From Sediminicoccus sp. KRV36 (lineage in GTDB: Bacteria; Pseudomonadota; Alphaproteobacteria; Acetobacterales; Acetobacteraceae), in NCBI RefSeq assembly GCF_023243115.1, contig NZ_CP085081.1, forward strand, positions 2,790,001-2,854,000: a DNA stretch of 64,000 nucleotides, written 5' to 3'. Shown piece after piece: positions 9,626-19,157 of the stretch. Positions within the stretch are counted from its first letter, which is position 1; the number at the start of each line of letters is the position of its first letter. A program made the translations under genes and the position numbers. The notes beneath the pieces are model-generated. The model saw nothing but the letters and a program-made list of their open reading frames with translations, was not told the origin of the DNA and did no database searches.

Positions 9626-9646
9626 GGGGGACCCGGTCCCCCTCAA
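9622..9646. terminator. Perfect 11-bp GC hairpin at end of aldolase gene
   Basis: Arms TTGAGGGGGAC (9622-9632) and GTCCCCCTCAA (9636-9646) with a 3-base CCG loop. The aldolase stop codon TGA (9623-9625) is part of the left arm. No T-run follows, so it is either a rho-independent-like bidirectional stop or a dispersed hairpin. It separates two convergent genes and belongs to the hairpin family also seen at 33720-33740. The next 30 bases carry an imperfect CCAAAGG/CCTTGG pair. Confidence 0.6.
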
Positions 9647-9676
9647 ACTCCCCCAGCCAAAGGCCCTTGGAACCCG

Positions 9677-10666
9677 TCAGTCGGCGGTGGCACCTGAGGC
9701 GCGGACGATGGGCACCCAGAGGGCGATTTCATCGCGGACGAATTGGGCGAAGCGCGCGGGGGAATAGCCCCGCATGGCCGGCGTGCCCATCTCGTTGAAG
9801 CGCCGTGCCACATCCGGGTCCGCCAGCGCCTGATCAATCGCGCTCCACATGCGCTCCGTGATCGCGGGCGGCAAATTGGGCGGGCCGAAAATGCCGAACC
9901 AGGAATAGGATTTGTAGTTGGGCAGCCCGACCTCGGCCGCCGTCGGCACTTCGGGCATCAGCGTGGAACGCTCATCCGTCGCGACGAACAGCGTCCGCGC
10001 CTGGCCATCGCGGTGGAAGGGCAGCACCTGGCTCGGGATGTCGCTGGTGAACTGGATGTCGCCCGCAATCAGCGCCGCATAAACCTGCCCGCCGCCACGA
10101 TAGGGCACATGCACCGCCGTGGTGCCGGTCTGCGCCAGGAAACTGGCGCTGCCGATATGCCCCGAGGAGCCGACGCCGCTGCTGCCATAGGAAAAGCGGT
10201 TGGGCTGCGCGCGCAGCTGCGCAATCCAGTCGGCCGTGTCGCGCACCTGCAACCCGCGCGTGGTGACCGTGTGACAGATCGGGATGAAATTCGTGGGCGA
10301 GATCGCCGTCAGATCCCGCACCGGATCATAAGGCAGGTTGCGATACAGCCCGACCGCGAGCCCGGTGGAGGACAGCGTCGCCAGCACGAAATTATAGCCA
10401 TCCGGCGCGGATTTCGCGACGAAATCCGTCCCCACGGTGGAGCCGGCACCAGGCCGGTTCTCGACAATCACATTCTGCCCCAGGACGGCGGCGATCTTGG
10501 GCGCCAAAAGCCGCATCGTGATGTCCGAGCCGCCGCCCGTGCCGAAGGGCACGATCATGCGGATCGGCCGGTTCGGCCAGGGGCCGCTTTGCGCGCGGGC
10601 GATGCCCGGAGCGGCCAGGGTGGGCGCGACAAGCAAGGCGAGGCTGGAGCGGCGGGTGATCGTCAT
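9677..10666 (-). CDS. Bug/TctC-family periplasmic solute-binding protein
   Basis: Protein of 329 residues with an N-terminal export signal ('TRRSSLALLVAPTLAAPGIARAQ', cleaved near residue 25; the paired Arg suggests possible Tat use). It is followed by the typical Bug fold opening 'WPNRPIRMIVPFGTGGGSDI' and 'VENRPGAGSTVGTDFVAKS'. These proteins bind small carboxylates or similar ligands for tripartite tricarboxylate transporters, or act in sensing. No TctA/TctB membrane genes are in the window, so this is an orphan binding protein with an unknown ligand. It is divergent from a second Bug gene 125 bases away. Confidence 0.9.
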   Translation of the reverse strand: MTITRRSSLALLVAPTLAAPGIARAQSGPWPNRPIRMIVPFGTGGGSDITMRLLAPKIAAVLGQNVIVENRPGAGSTVGTDFVAKSAPDGYNFVLATLSSTGLAVGLYRNLPYDPVRDLTAISPTNFIPICHTVTTRGLQVRDTADWIAQLRAQPNRFSYGSSGVGSSGHIGSASFLAQTGTTAVHVPYRGGGQVYAALIAGDIQFTSDIPSQVLPFHRDGQARTLFVATDERSTLMPEVPTAAEVGLPNYKSYSWFGIFGPPNLPPAITERMWSAIDQALADPDVARRFNEMGTPAMRGYSPARFAQFVRDEIALWVPIVRASGATAD

Positions 10667-10791
10667 CGGCAGGGCCTCCGGGGCTGCGGCAGCATGGCGG
10701 TGCGGGGCAGTTCCTGTCCATCACGGATGCGCGTGACCGCCACGCAAAAGCGGGACATGCTGCGGGCAAGAACAACGCCCGGAGGATTCCC

Positions 10792-11769
10792 ATGCCCCAT
10801 GTCACGCGCCGCGCCGCGATGGTCCTGCCGCTCCTGCCGCTCACGGCCCGGGCCGAGGATTGGAAGCCCGCCCAGCCGGTCCGCATCCTCGTCCCGGCGG
10901 CCCCGGCCGGCACCACGGATATCATGGCGCGGCTGATGGCGCCGCGGCTGCAGTCGCGCTGGGGCGTGAATGTCGTGGTCGAGAATCGCGCCGGTGCGGG
11001 CGGCACCATCGGCACGCTGGAGCTGGTGCGGGCGCGGCCGGATGGCTTCACGCTCATGTCCGGCAATATCGGGCCGCAGGCCATCGCCTATTCGCTGTTT
11101 CGCAACCTGCCTTATCGCGCGGAGCAGATCGCCTGCATCGCCGGCACCATCCGCGGCCCCAATGTGCTGGTCGTGAACAATGACACGCCGGCCCGCAATG
11201 TCGCGGAATTGGCCGCATTGCTGCGCGCCCGGCCCGGGCAGATTCCCTACGCTTCCACGGGTGTGGGGCAATCCACCCATCTCTCGCCCGTGCTGATGCT
11301 GCAGATGCTGAACGCCCAGGCCATCCATGTGCCCTTCCGCGGCTCGGGCCCTGCCCAGGTGGATCTGCTGGCCGGGCATGTGGCCTTCATGATTGATAAC
11401 CTGACCGGGGTGATGGAGCACATCCGCGCCGGCCGCGTGCGGGCCCTGGCCGTCACCAGCGCCGAGCGCAGCCCGCAGCTGCCCGATGTTCCCGCGCTGC
11501 GCGAAACCCTGCCGGAACTGGCCGGCTATGAGGTGAACACCTGGTTCGGCGTCTTCGGCCCCGCCGGCCTGCCGCCGGGCGTGGTCACCACGGTCAATGC
11601 CGAGGTGAATGCCTGGCTCGACCTGGCCGAGACCAAGGAGCGTTTCACCGCCCTGGGCGGCGTGCCGCTGCGCCTCTCCCCCGATGAATTCGCGGGCTTC
11701 GTCGCGGGCGAGACCCGTAAATGGGCCGAGGTGATCCGCCGCGAGGGCATCCAGATGGATGCGGGCTAG
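10792..11769 (+). CDS. Bug/TctC-family periplasmic solute-binding protein
   Basis: Second binding protein of the Bug family, 325 residues: short signal 'MPHVTRRAAMVLPLLPLTARA', then 'PVRILVPAAPAGTTDIMARL' and 'VVENRAGAGGTIGTLELV'. It is clearly a paralogue of the neighbouring divergent gene but well diverged, so not a recent duplication. The ligand is unknown and no transporter membrane subunit is linked. Its stop codon overlaps the stop codon of the convergent NTF2-like gene inside a CTAG tetramer (11766-11769). Confidence 0.9.
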   Translation: MPHVTRRAAMVLPLLPLTARAEDWKPAQPVRILVPAAPAGTTDIMARLMAPRLQSRWGVNVVVENRAGAGGTIGTLELVRARPDGFTLMSGNIGPQAIAYSLFRNLPYRAEQIACIAGTIRGPNVLVVNNDTPARNVAELAALLRARPGQIPYASTGVGQSTHLSPVLMLQMLNAQAIHVPFRGSGPAQVDLLAGHVAFMIDNLTGVMEHIRAGRVRALAVTSAERSPQLPDVPALRETLPELAGYEVNTWFGVFGPAGLPPGVVTTVNAEVNAWLDLAETKERFTALGGVPLRLSPDEFAGFVAGETRKWAEVIRREGIQMDAG

Positions 11770-12152
11770 GCCGCCTCCGGCCGCGGCGAGTTGTGGAACT
11801 GGGCGATGCGCCAGGCTTCGCCCCGCCGCGTCACCAGCATGCTGACGCGCAGCGGGCGAAGAATCTCGCCGCTCACGATTTGCCAGCGCCCCGAGATCAT
11901 CACCGCGCTGTCGGAGAGCGGCAGTGTGGTGCCGGATATCCACTCCGCGCGGCGCTGGTTCGGGCGCCATTGGGCGAAGCTGCTGAAATAGGCACGGACC
12001 TGCTCCGCCTCGGTGGCGAGGTCCGGCGCCGCGGTGCCCCAGAATAGCGCATCGGGCCAGAAAAGCCGGGCCGCCGCCGCCCCATCTGCGGCGGCGAAGC
12101 TGGCCAGGAATTGCGTAAGGACGGCAGTGGCTGGCTCAGATTCGCCGGGCAT
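11766..12152 (-). CDS. NTF2-like (SnoaL/DUF4440-type) protein
   Basis: Protein of 128 residues from the ATG at 12152. The pattern 'VLTQFLASFAAADGAAAARLFWPDALFWG...' followed by '...RVSMLVTRRGEAWRIAQFHNS' matches the cone-shaped NTF2-like fold used by SnoaL, DUF4440 and ketosteroid-isomerase-like proteins. Function cannot be told from sequence; family members include small-molecule isomerases, hydrolases and ligand-binding proteins. No signal peptide is seen. The 3' end overlaps the convergent Bug gene by four bases. A longer open frame upstream would overlap the region before the deacetylase gene and is unlikely to be translated. Confidence 0.7.
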   Translation of the reverse strand: MPGESEPATAVLTQFLASFAAADGAAAARLFWPDALFWGTAAPDLATEAEQVRAYFSSFAQWRPNQRRAEWISGTTLPLSDSAVMISGRWQIVSGEILRPLRVSMLVTRRGEAWRIAQFHNSPRPEAA

Positions 12153-12225
12153 CAGGCTGGGGGTTCCTTCCAAGCGGCGCCGGATCGGCGCAAGATTCGC
12201 CCGGGCATTTGATCGGACCCCGTGC

Positions 12226-13134
12226 ATGACCACAACCAACCACCCCGAAGGCGAGCCCTGGACCTGGCCGGAGCCGGTCTGGCGCCGCATCACCGGCCGT
12301 GCCCGCGCCGGCCGCTCGCTCAGGCCCACCGCCTGGCCGAACGGCGCCCGGTGCGCCGTGGCCCTCTCCTTCGATGCGGATCACGACACCATCCCGCTGC
12401 GTGACGGCGATGAAAGCCCGATGCGCATCAGCCAGGGCCAATATGGCAACCGCCAGGGCACACCGCGCATCCGCCGCCTGCTGGAGCGCGAGGGCGTGAA
12501 GGCCAGCTTCTTCTATCCCGCCGTCTCCGCCTTGCTCTATCCGGATGAAGCCCGCGCCGTGGCCCAGGATGGCCATGAAATCGGCATCCATTCCTGGATT
12601 CACGAGCGCAATACCGTGCTGCCCTATGAGGTGGAGCGGGACCTCGCCTTCCGCGCGCGGGACACGCTGGAGAAGGTGACCGGCCAGCGCCCGGTCGGCA
12701 TGCGCACCGCCAGCTGGGATTTCTCGCTGAGGACGCTGGATATCATCCGCGAGATGGGCCTGCTCTATGACAGCAGCCTGATGGCCGATGACGACCCCTA
12801 TGAATTGCTGGCCGATGGCGAAGCGACCGGCATCGTCGAACTCCCGCCCGAATGGATTCGCGATGACGCCGTCTATTTCAACATGAACCGCTTCTCCGCC
12901 CTGCGGCCCTACACCCCGCCCTCCGCCGTCGCCGAGATCTTCCTGGCGGAGCTGGATGGGGCCTGGGAGGAGGGCGGGATGTTCCTGCTGACCATGCACC
13001 CGCATTACATCGGCCATCGCAGCCGCATGCCGGTGCTGGAGAAGGTGATCGCCCATGCCAAGGCGAAAGGTGGCTGCTGGTTCGCAACCCACGCCGAAAT
13101 CGCCCTCTGGTGCCGGGACCACGCCGCCGCATGA
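12226..13134 (+). CDS. Polysaccharide deacetylase family (NodB-fold) hydrolase
   Basis: Protein of 302 residues with the carbohydrate esterase 4 landmarks: 'ALSFDADHD' (D50, D52), the metal-binding H122-x3-H126 in 'GIHSWIHE', and 'TASWDFS' and 'LTMHPHYIG' further on. No signal peptide is present, so it is probably cytoplasmic, like the subgroup of NodB-fold enzymes that act on small amides (for example allantoin- or imide-type substrates) rather than cell-wall sugars. That reading is inference. The ATG at 12226 begins the recognisable protein. Its stop overlaps the next small gene (ATGA). Confidence 0.85.
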   Translation: MTTTNHPEGEPWTWPEPVWRRITGRARAGRSLRPTAWPNGARCAVALSFDADHDTIPLRDGDESPMRISQGQYGNRQGTPRIRRLLEREGVKASFFYPAVSALLYPDEARAVAQDGHEIGIHSWIHERNTVLPYEVERDLAFRARDTLEKVTGQRPVGMRTASWDFSLRTLDIIREMGLLYDSSLMADDDPYELLADGEATGIVELPPEWIRDDAVYFNMNRFSALRPYTPPSAVAEIFLAELDGAWEEGGMFLLTMHPHYIGHRSRMPVLEKVIAHAKAKGGCWFATHAEIALWCRDHAAA

Positions 13135-13301
13135 CGGCGGATAAGGAAGCGCGGCGCGCGGCCGCCTTGCGCGCCAATCTGCGCAAGCGCAAAGCCCAGG
13201 CACGCGCGCGGGCCGAGGCACCCCAGACATCCGCCGATGGACGCGAGGCCCCCAAGGCGGCTATGCCGACGCCTCCTGAAAACCTCCGGAAAGAGCCCTG
13301 A
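13131..13301 (+). CDS. Small basic hypothetical protein
   Basis: Protein of 56 residues whose ATG overlaps the stop of the deacetylase gene (ATGA) and whose TGA abuts the ATG of dcd, so it sits tightly inside a likely three-gene operon. It is rich in Arg, Ala and Lys ('AALRANLRKRKAQARARAE'). I recall similar short 'AALRANL.RRKAQ.R' proteins in many alphaproteobacteria without a known function. A nucleic-acid or ribosome contact is conceivable from composition only. Confidence 0.55.
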   Translation: MTADKEARRAAALRANLRKRKAQARARAEAPQTSADGREAPKAAMPTPPENLRKEP

Positions 13302-13856
13302 ATGCCCATCATGCCCGACCACTGGATCCGCCGCATGGCGACCGAACACGGCATGATCTCGCCCTTCATTGAGGCGCAGAAGCGTGAGGGCGTGATCTCC
13401 TACGGCCTCTCTTCCTACGGCTATGACGCGCGCGCGGCCGATGAGTTCAAGGTTTTCACCAATGTGGACAATGCGGTGGTGGACCCGAAGGAATTCTCGG
13501 AAACCGGCTTCGTCACGCGCCGCGGCCCGGTCTGCATCATCCCGCCCAATTCCTTCGTGCTGACCCACACCATCGAGGTGTTCCGGGTCCCGCGCGACAT
13601 CCTCGTCGTCTGCCTCGGCAAATCCACCTACGCGCGCTGCGGGCTGATCGTGAACGTGACGCCGCTGGAGCCCGAATGGGAGGGCCAGGTGACCATCGAG
13701 ATCAGCAACACCACCCCCCTCCCCGCCAAGGTCTATGCCAATGAAGGCATCTGCCAATTCCTGTTCCTGCAGGGCGCCAGCGCGCCCGAAGTGAGCTATG
13801 CCGACCGCGCCGGCAAATACATGGGCCAGCGCGGCGTGGCCCTGCCAAAGCTGTGA
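13302..13856 (+). CDS. dcd: dCTP deaminase
   Basis: Protein of 184 residues, the usual length of monofunctional Dcd, which converts dCTP to dUTP in the cytoplasm for thymidylate synthesis. Recognisable segments are '[17 protein letters not shown]', '[15 protein letters not shown]', '[20 protein letters not shown]' (catalytic Ser and Arg region) and '[16 protein letters not shown]' (catalytic Glu region). The ATG starts one base after the stop of the preceding small gene. Dcd needs a separate dUTPase, which is not in the window. Confidence 0.95.
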   Translation: MPIMPDHWIRRMATEHGMISPFIEAQKREGVISYGLSSYGYDARAADEFKVFTNVDNAVVDPKEFSETGFVTRRGPVCIIPPNSFVLTHTIEVFRVPRDILVVCLGKSTYARCGLIVNVTPLEPEWEGQVTIEISNTTPLPAKVYANEGICQFLFLQGASAPEVSYADRAGKYMGQRGVALPKL

Positions 13857-13972
13857 TGGCCGCAAGGGGAGTTCCCCAGCGCCGCCCAAGGGCATAGCAT
13901 TCATGCGTATGCAGGGCTTGGCAGGGGCGCCTTCCGGCACCCAAGGAAGCCTGCATCCCGGAAAGACATGCT

Positions 13973-14395
13973 ATGAGCAGCTCGGCTGAGACTCACCCCG
14001 CCGCCCCGCACCACCTGCCGATCTTCATCCCCGGGGCTGACGGCAGCGATGGCCTGATGTGGATCACGGGTGCTATCCTCGTGGTCTCGGTCGTCGCCTT
14101 CGGCCTGTTCTTCCTCCGGCTGCACACCTTGCCGGAACGGATGGCGCATCGCACCCACAAGCTGCAATTCGAGATCGTGGCCGTGCTCGGCCTGCTGGCC
14201 CTGTTCACGCATATCCACATGTTCTGGGTGGCGGGTCTGCTGCTGGCGCTGATCGACATCCCGGACATTGTCAGCCCGATGCGCCGGATCGCGGGCTCCA
14301 GCGAGCGCATCGCGGGGCTGCAACCGGGCGGTGGCGACATGGACGCGGCCATCAAGGCGCAGGCCGCATTGCCCCCCAAGACGCAGGGGCACTGA
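13973..14395 (+). CDS. Small inner-membrane protein paired with HlyD-type adaptor
   Basis: Protein of 140 residues. A soluble N-terminus of about 28 residues precedes a transmembrane helix (about 29-48), a basic loop 'LHTLPERMAHRTHKLQFE', and a long hydrophobic stretch (about 68-95) that may form one or two helices ('VAVLGLLALFTHIHMFWVAGLLLALIDIPDIV'). It ends three bases before the HlyD-family gene. The arrangement recalls the YiaW(DUF3302)-YiaV pair of enterobacteria, though I cannot confirm homology by eye. A GGAAAG ribosome site precedes the ATG. Confidence 0.7.
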   Translation: MSSSAETHPAAPHHLPIFIPGADGSDGLMWITGAILVVSVVAFGLFFLRLHTLPERMAHRTHKLQFEIVAVLGLLALFTHIHMFWVAGLLLALIDIPDIVSPMRRIAGSSERIAGLQPGGGDMDAAIKAQAALPPKTQGH

Positions 14396-14398
14396 GCC

Positions 14399-15628
14399 AT
14401 GCTGGAACTGATCCTCTGCTCGCTGCTGACGATCCTGCCGGACTACCTGTTCCGCCGCTTCGTGCAGGGCAAGCGCTTCGGGCATGAGATCACGCTGTTC
14501 TCCGTCTGGTTCGAGCTGCGCTGGGGGATCGTCACCTGCCTTTTGCTGGCGATCAGCCTGATCACGCTGGTGTTCTACTTCCACCCCTCGACCATCCATG
14601 TCAGCTCGGTGTTTCGCACGGTGCCCATCGTGCCGCAGACCAATGGCCGCGTGGCCGAGATCTACGTGCGCGGCAGCGAGCCGGTGGCGGCCGGTGCGCC
14701 ACTGTTCCGCCTGGCCGATGAGAGCCAGCGCACGGCGGTCGAGACGGCCCGGCGTGCCGTGGCCCAGGTGGATGCGGCCGTGCTGGTCGCCCGCGCCGAC
14801 CTCGCCGCGGCCGATGCGCGCGTCCTCGAAGCCCAGGGCGCCCTGCGCCAGGCGAGTGACGAGCTGGCCATGCGCCAGGCCCTGCGCGATGTGGCGGCCC
14901 GGCGCGACGTGGAGCGCATGCAGGTGACGGTGCAAACCCGCGAGGCGGGCGTCGCCGCTGCCCAGGCCGCGCGCGAGGCCGTAGCCGCGCGCATCTCCGA
15001 CCAATTGCCGGCTGAGCGCGCGAGCACCGTCGCCGCCCTCGCCCAGGCCCAGGCCGAGCTCGACAAGACCGTGATCCGCGCCGGCGTGGCCGGGCGGGTG
15101 GAGCAATTCCTGCTCCAGGTGGGGGATGTCGTGAACCCCTTTGCCCGCCCGGCCGGCGTCCTCGTGCCCGATGACCTTGGGGCCCGGTCGCCGCGGCTGG
15201 TGGCTGGCTTCGGCCAGATCGAGGCGCGCGTGCTGCGCGTCGGCATGCTGGCCGAGGCGAGCTGCGTTTCCCTGCCATGGACGGTGATCCCGATGGTGGT
15301 CACGCAGGTGCAGGGCTTCGTCGCCGGCGGGCAGGTGCGTGGCGGGGACCAGCTGCTCGATGCCCAGCAATTCAGCCGGCCGGGCACGGTGCTGGCGACG
15401 CTGGAGCCGCTCTACAAGGATGGCCTGGACAATGTGATCCCGGGCAGCAACTGCATCGCCAACGCCTATACCTCGAGCCATGAGGAATTGTCGCAGCCGG
15501 GGATCGGCACGGCGCGGGCCATCGGGCTGCATGTGGTGGATACGGTAGGGGTGGTGCATGCCATCCTGCTGCGAATCCAGACGTTGCTGATGCCCTTCAA
15601 GGCGCTGGTCTTCGGTGGGGGGCACTGA
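14399..15628 (+). CDS. HlyD/EmrA-type membrane fusion (adaptor) protein
   Basis: Protein of 409 residues. Two hydrophobic segments near the N-terminus (about 1-16 and 36-60) anchor it in the inner membrane. The barrel-sandwich half-motif 'TNGRVAEIYVRGSEPVAAGAPLF' is followed by a long Ala-rich coiled-coil hairpin (about 100-215) and the return half-motif 'DKTVIRAGVAGRVEQFLLQVGDVV'. Such adaptors link inner-membrane pumps to outer-membrane channels. No ABC, MFS or RND pump gene is adjacent; the only partner is the small membrane protein upstream. Substrate unknown. Confidence 0.85.
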   Translation: MLELILCSLLTILPDYLFRRFVQGKRFGHEITLFSVWFELRWGIVTCLLLAISLITLVFYFHPSTIHVSSVFRTVPIVPQTNGRVAEIYVRGSEPVAAGAPLFRLADESQRTAVETARRAVAQVDAAVLVARADLAAADARVLEAQGALRQASDELAMRQALRDVAARRDVERMQVTVQTREAGVAAAQAAREAVAARISDQLPAERASTVAALAQAQAELDKTVIRAGVAGRVEQFLLQVGDVVNPFARPAGVLVPDDLGARSPRLVAGFGQIEARVLRVGMLAEASCVSLPWTVIPMVVTQVQGFVAGGQVRGGDQLLDAQQFSRPGTVLATLEPLYKDGLDNVIPGSNCIANAYTSSHEELSQPGIGTARAIGLHVVDTVGVVHAILLRIQTLLMPFKALVFGGGH

Positions 15629-15778
15629 GCGCCGGTCCCGGAGAGGCCCTCGGCCCGGCAAGGCGGGGGCCAGGCTGACCTGAACCCTCCCATGCGGCCG
15701 GCGCGGTTGTCTTGGCCTTGGGCCGGTGGCACATGACGCGGGCGGCAGGCTGGCTTTCAGGATTGGGCAGAGATCACG

Positions 15779-17040
<1,262 letters not shown>

Positions 17041-17041
<1 letters not shown>

Positions 17042-17724
17042 TGGACATGCCGATGGCCCTGACCGAGAGCCTGGCCGGAACCGGGCTGATCCTGGCGCTG
17101 CCCAAGGGCCGCATCCTGAAGGAACTCGGCCCCGTGCTGGCGCGCGCCGGCATCATCCCGGCCGCCGATTTCGCCGACGAAGACAGCCGCCGCCTGCGCT
17201 TCGAAACCAATGACCCGAACCTCGACGTGGTGCGCGTGCGCCCCTTCGACGTGGCGACCTTCGTGGCGCATGGCGGCGCCCAGATCGGCGTCTGCGGCGG
17301 CGATGTACTGATGGAATACGACACCGACCAGATCTACGCGCCGCTCGATCTGGGGCTCGGCCGCTGCCGGGTCTCGGTGGCCGAACAGGCGGTGACGGCG
17401 GGGCAGGACGATGCCTCGCGCTGGTCGCGCATTCGCGTGGCCACCAAGTATCCCAATATCGCGCGCCGGCATTTCTCCGCGCGCGGCGTCCAGGCCGAGG
17501 TGGTGCATCTGAACGGGGCGATGGAATTGGCACCCTCGCTCGGCCTCTCCCGCGTCATCGTGGACCTGGTGCAGACGGGCTCGACGCTCAAGGCCAATGG
17601 GCTGGTGGAGACGGAGGTGATCGCGCATGTCACCTCACGCCTGATCGTCAACCGCACCGCGCTGAAGACCCGGCCGGAAGAGATCGGCGCTTGGATTGCG
17701 CGGTTTCGGGCAGCACTCACCTAG
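17041..17724 (+). CDS. hisG: ATP phosphoribosyltransferase catalytic subunit, short form
   Basis: Protein of 227 residues: the short HisG_S form, lacking the C-terminal regulatory ACT-like domain. It catalyses the first step of histidine synthesis (ATP + PRPP). Landmarks are 'LALPKGRILKELGPVL', 'IGVCGGDVLMEYD' and the PRPP-binding 'VIVDLVQTGSTLKANGL'. Short forms need HisZ, a HisRS-like partner, which is not in the window. The ATG overlaps the murA stop; ATGs at 17047 and 17053 are alternatives. The TAG stop is immediately followed by a GAAT-loop palindrome. Confidence 0.95.
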
Positions 17725-17732
17725 AGTCTGAT

Positions 17733-17758
17733 CGCCTTTGGTGGAATCACCAAAGGCG
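17733..17758. repeat. GAAT-loop palindrome, 11-bp arms
   Basis: Perfect inverted repeat CGCCTTTGGTG (17733-17743), loop GAAT (17744-17747), CACCAAAGGCG (17748-17758). It begins a few bases after the hisG stop TAG. A second palindrome with the identical GAAT loop and a similar position relative to a TAG stop lies at 42664-42710, so this looks like a dispersed intergenic element and not only a local terminator. No T-run follows. Between hisG and hisD it could attenuate or process the mRNA. Confidence 0.75.
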
Positions 17759-17807
17759 CGGCTCAGCCTTGCAGCAAACCACCCAGGGGCGCTGCACCTG
17801 GACCCCG

Positions 17808-17829
17808 CCAAAGGCCGAAAGGCCTTTGG
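17808..17829. repeat. Hairpin with GAAA tetraloop upstream of hisD
   Basis: Arms CCAAAGGCC (17808-17816) and GGCCTTTGG (17821-17829) closed by GAAA, a GNRA-type tetraloop. It ends 16 bases before the hisD ATG, so it could affect ribosome access. Similar half-palindromes (CCAAAGGCCCTTGG) occur at 9658-9672, so it is probably part of the same dispersed hairpin family and not a specific his attenuator. No leader peptide with His codons is visible. Confidence 0.55.
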
Positions 17830-17845
17830 AAACCATGAGTGGAAC

Positions 17846-19132
17846 ATGCAGTTCATCAGCACCAGTGACGCCGGGTTCGAGACAGCCTTCACCGCCATCC
17901 TCGAGGATGGACGCGATACGACGACGCGTGTGGACGCCGCCGTTTCGGCCATCATCCAGGAGATCCGCGCCGAGGGTGACGTAGCACTGCTGCGACTGAC
18001 CACCCGCTATGACGGCTGGGCACCCGCCGATACCACCGCGCTGCAGGTCACCGTGGCGGAGATGGATGCAGCCGTCGCCAGCATCGAGCCCGGCCTGATG
18101 GCGGCGCTCGATCTCGCCGCCACGCGGATCGAGGCCTTTCATCGCGCGCAATTGCCGGCCGACCTGGTGCTGCCCGGCACGGATGGCGTGGCCCTCGGGC
18201 TGCGCTGGAATCCGCTGGATGCGGTGGGGCTTTACGTCCCGGGCGGCAAGGCCGCCTATCCCTCCTCGGTGCTGATGAATGCCATTCCCGCGCGGGTCGC
18301 GGGTGTTGCGCGGCTGGCCATGGTGGTGCCGACACCTGGTGGTGTTCTCAACCCGCTGGTCTTGGCCGCCGCGCGACGCGCCGGTGTGACGGAAGTCTGG
18401 CGGATCGGCGGCGCGCAGGCTGTCGCGGCCCTGGCCTGGGGCACGGCCAGTATCGCCCCCGTGGATCGCGTGGTGGGGCCGGGCAATGCCTATGTGGCCG
18501 AGGCCAAGCGCCAGGTCTTTGGCCGCGTCGGCATCGATTCCATCGCCGGCCCGTCGGAGGTGCTGATCCTTGCCGATGGCAGCAACAACGCTGGCCATGT
18601 GGCGATGGACCTGCTGGCCCAGGCCGAGCATGACGAGGCCGCGCAATCCATCCTCATCACCGATGACGCAGCCTTCGCACAGGCCGTGACGCGTGAGGTG
18701 GAGGCCGCACTGACCACCCTGCCCCGCCGCGCCATCGCCGGCGAAAGCTGGGCCAGGCATGGCGCCGTGATCCTGGTGCGGGATTGGACTGAGGCGGTGG
18801 CGCTGACCAACCGCCTGGCGCCCGAGCATCTCCAGATCATGACGCCCGATCCGCAGGCGCTGTTCTCCCGCATCCGCCATGCCGGTGCCGCCTTCCTGGG
18901 CCGCCATACGCCGGAGGCCATCGGCGACTATGTGGCCGGGCCCAACCATGTGCTGCCGACGGGGCGGACCAGCCGCTTCGCCTCGGGGCTTTCCGTGTTT
19001 GACTTCCTGAAGCGCACCACCTGGGTGGAAGCCAATGCGGCGGGGCTGGCCGCCATCGGCCCGGCCGCCGTGAAGCTGGCCGAGGCCGAGGGGCTGGGCG
19101 CGCATGCGGCGAGTGTGGCGCTGCGACTTTAG
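17846..19132 (+). CDS. hisD: Histidinol dehydrogenase
   Basis: Protein of 428 residues from the ATG at 17846; the open frame extends 36 codons upstream but that part crosses the palindromes. HisD oxidises L-histidinol to histidine in two NAD-dependent steps with zinc. Key segments are 'GLYVPGGKAAYPSSVLMNAIPA', 'WRIGGAQAVAALAWGT', 'VVGPGNAYVAEAKRQV', 'GPSEVLILAD', 'AEHDEAAQSILIT' and 'APEHLQIM'. It follows murA-hisG in the same direction, an order common in alphaproteobacteria. Confidence 0.95.
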   Translation: MQFISTSDAGFETAFTAILEDGRDTTTRVDAAVSAIIQEIRAEGDVALLRLTTRYDGWAPADTTALQVTVAEMDAAVASIEPGLMAALDLAATRIEAFHRAQLPADLVLPGTDGVALGLRWNPLDAVGLYVPGGKAAYPSSVLMNAIPARVAGVARLAMVVPTPGGVLNPLVLAAARRAGVTEVWRIGGAQAVAALAWGTASIAPVDRVVGPGNAYVAEAKRQVFGRVGIDSIAGPSEVLILADGSNNAGHVAMDLLAQAEHDEAAQSILITDDAAFAQAVTREVEAALTTLPRRAIAGESWARHGAVILVRDWTEAVALTNRLAPEHLQIMTPDPQALFSRIRHAGAAFLGRHTPEAIGDYVAGPNHVLPTGRTSRFASGLSVFDFLKRTTWVEANAAGLAAIGPAAVKLAEAEGLGAHAASVALRL

Positions 19133-19157
19133 CAACCTGATCCGGGACGCCTGACCG

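Noticed and set aside
17725..17845. Histidine-type attenuator before hisD
   Set aside because: No leader peptide with a run of His codons and no T-tailed terminator; the hairpins match dispersed repeats.
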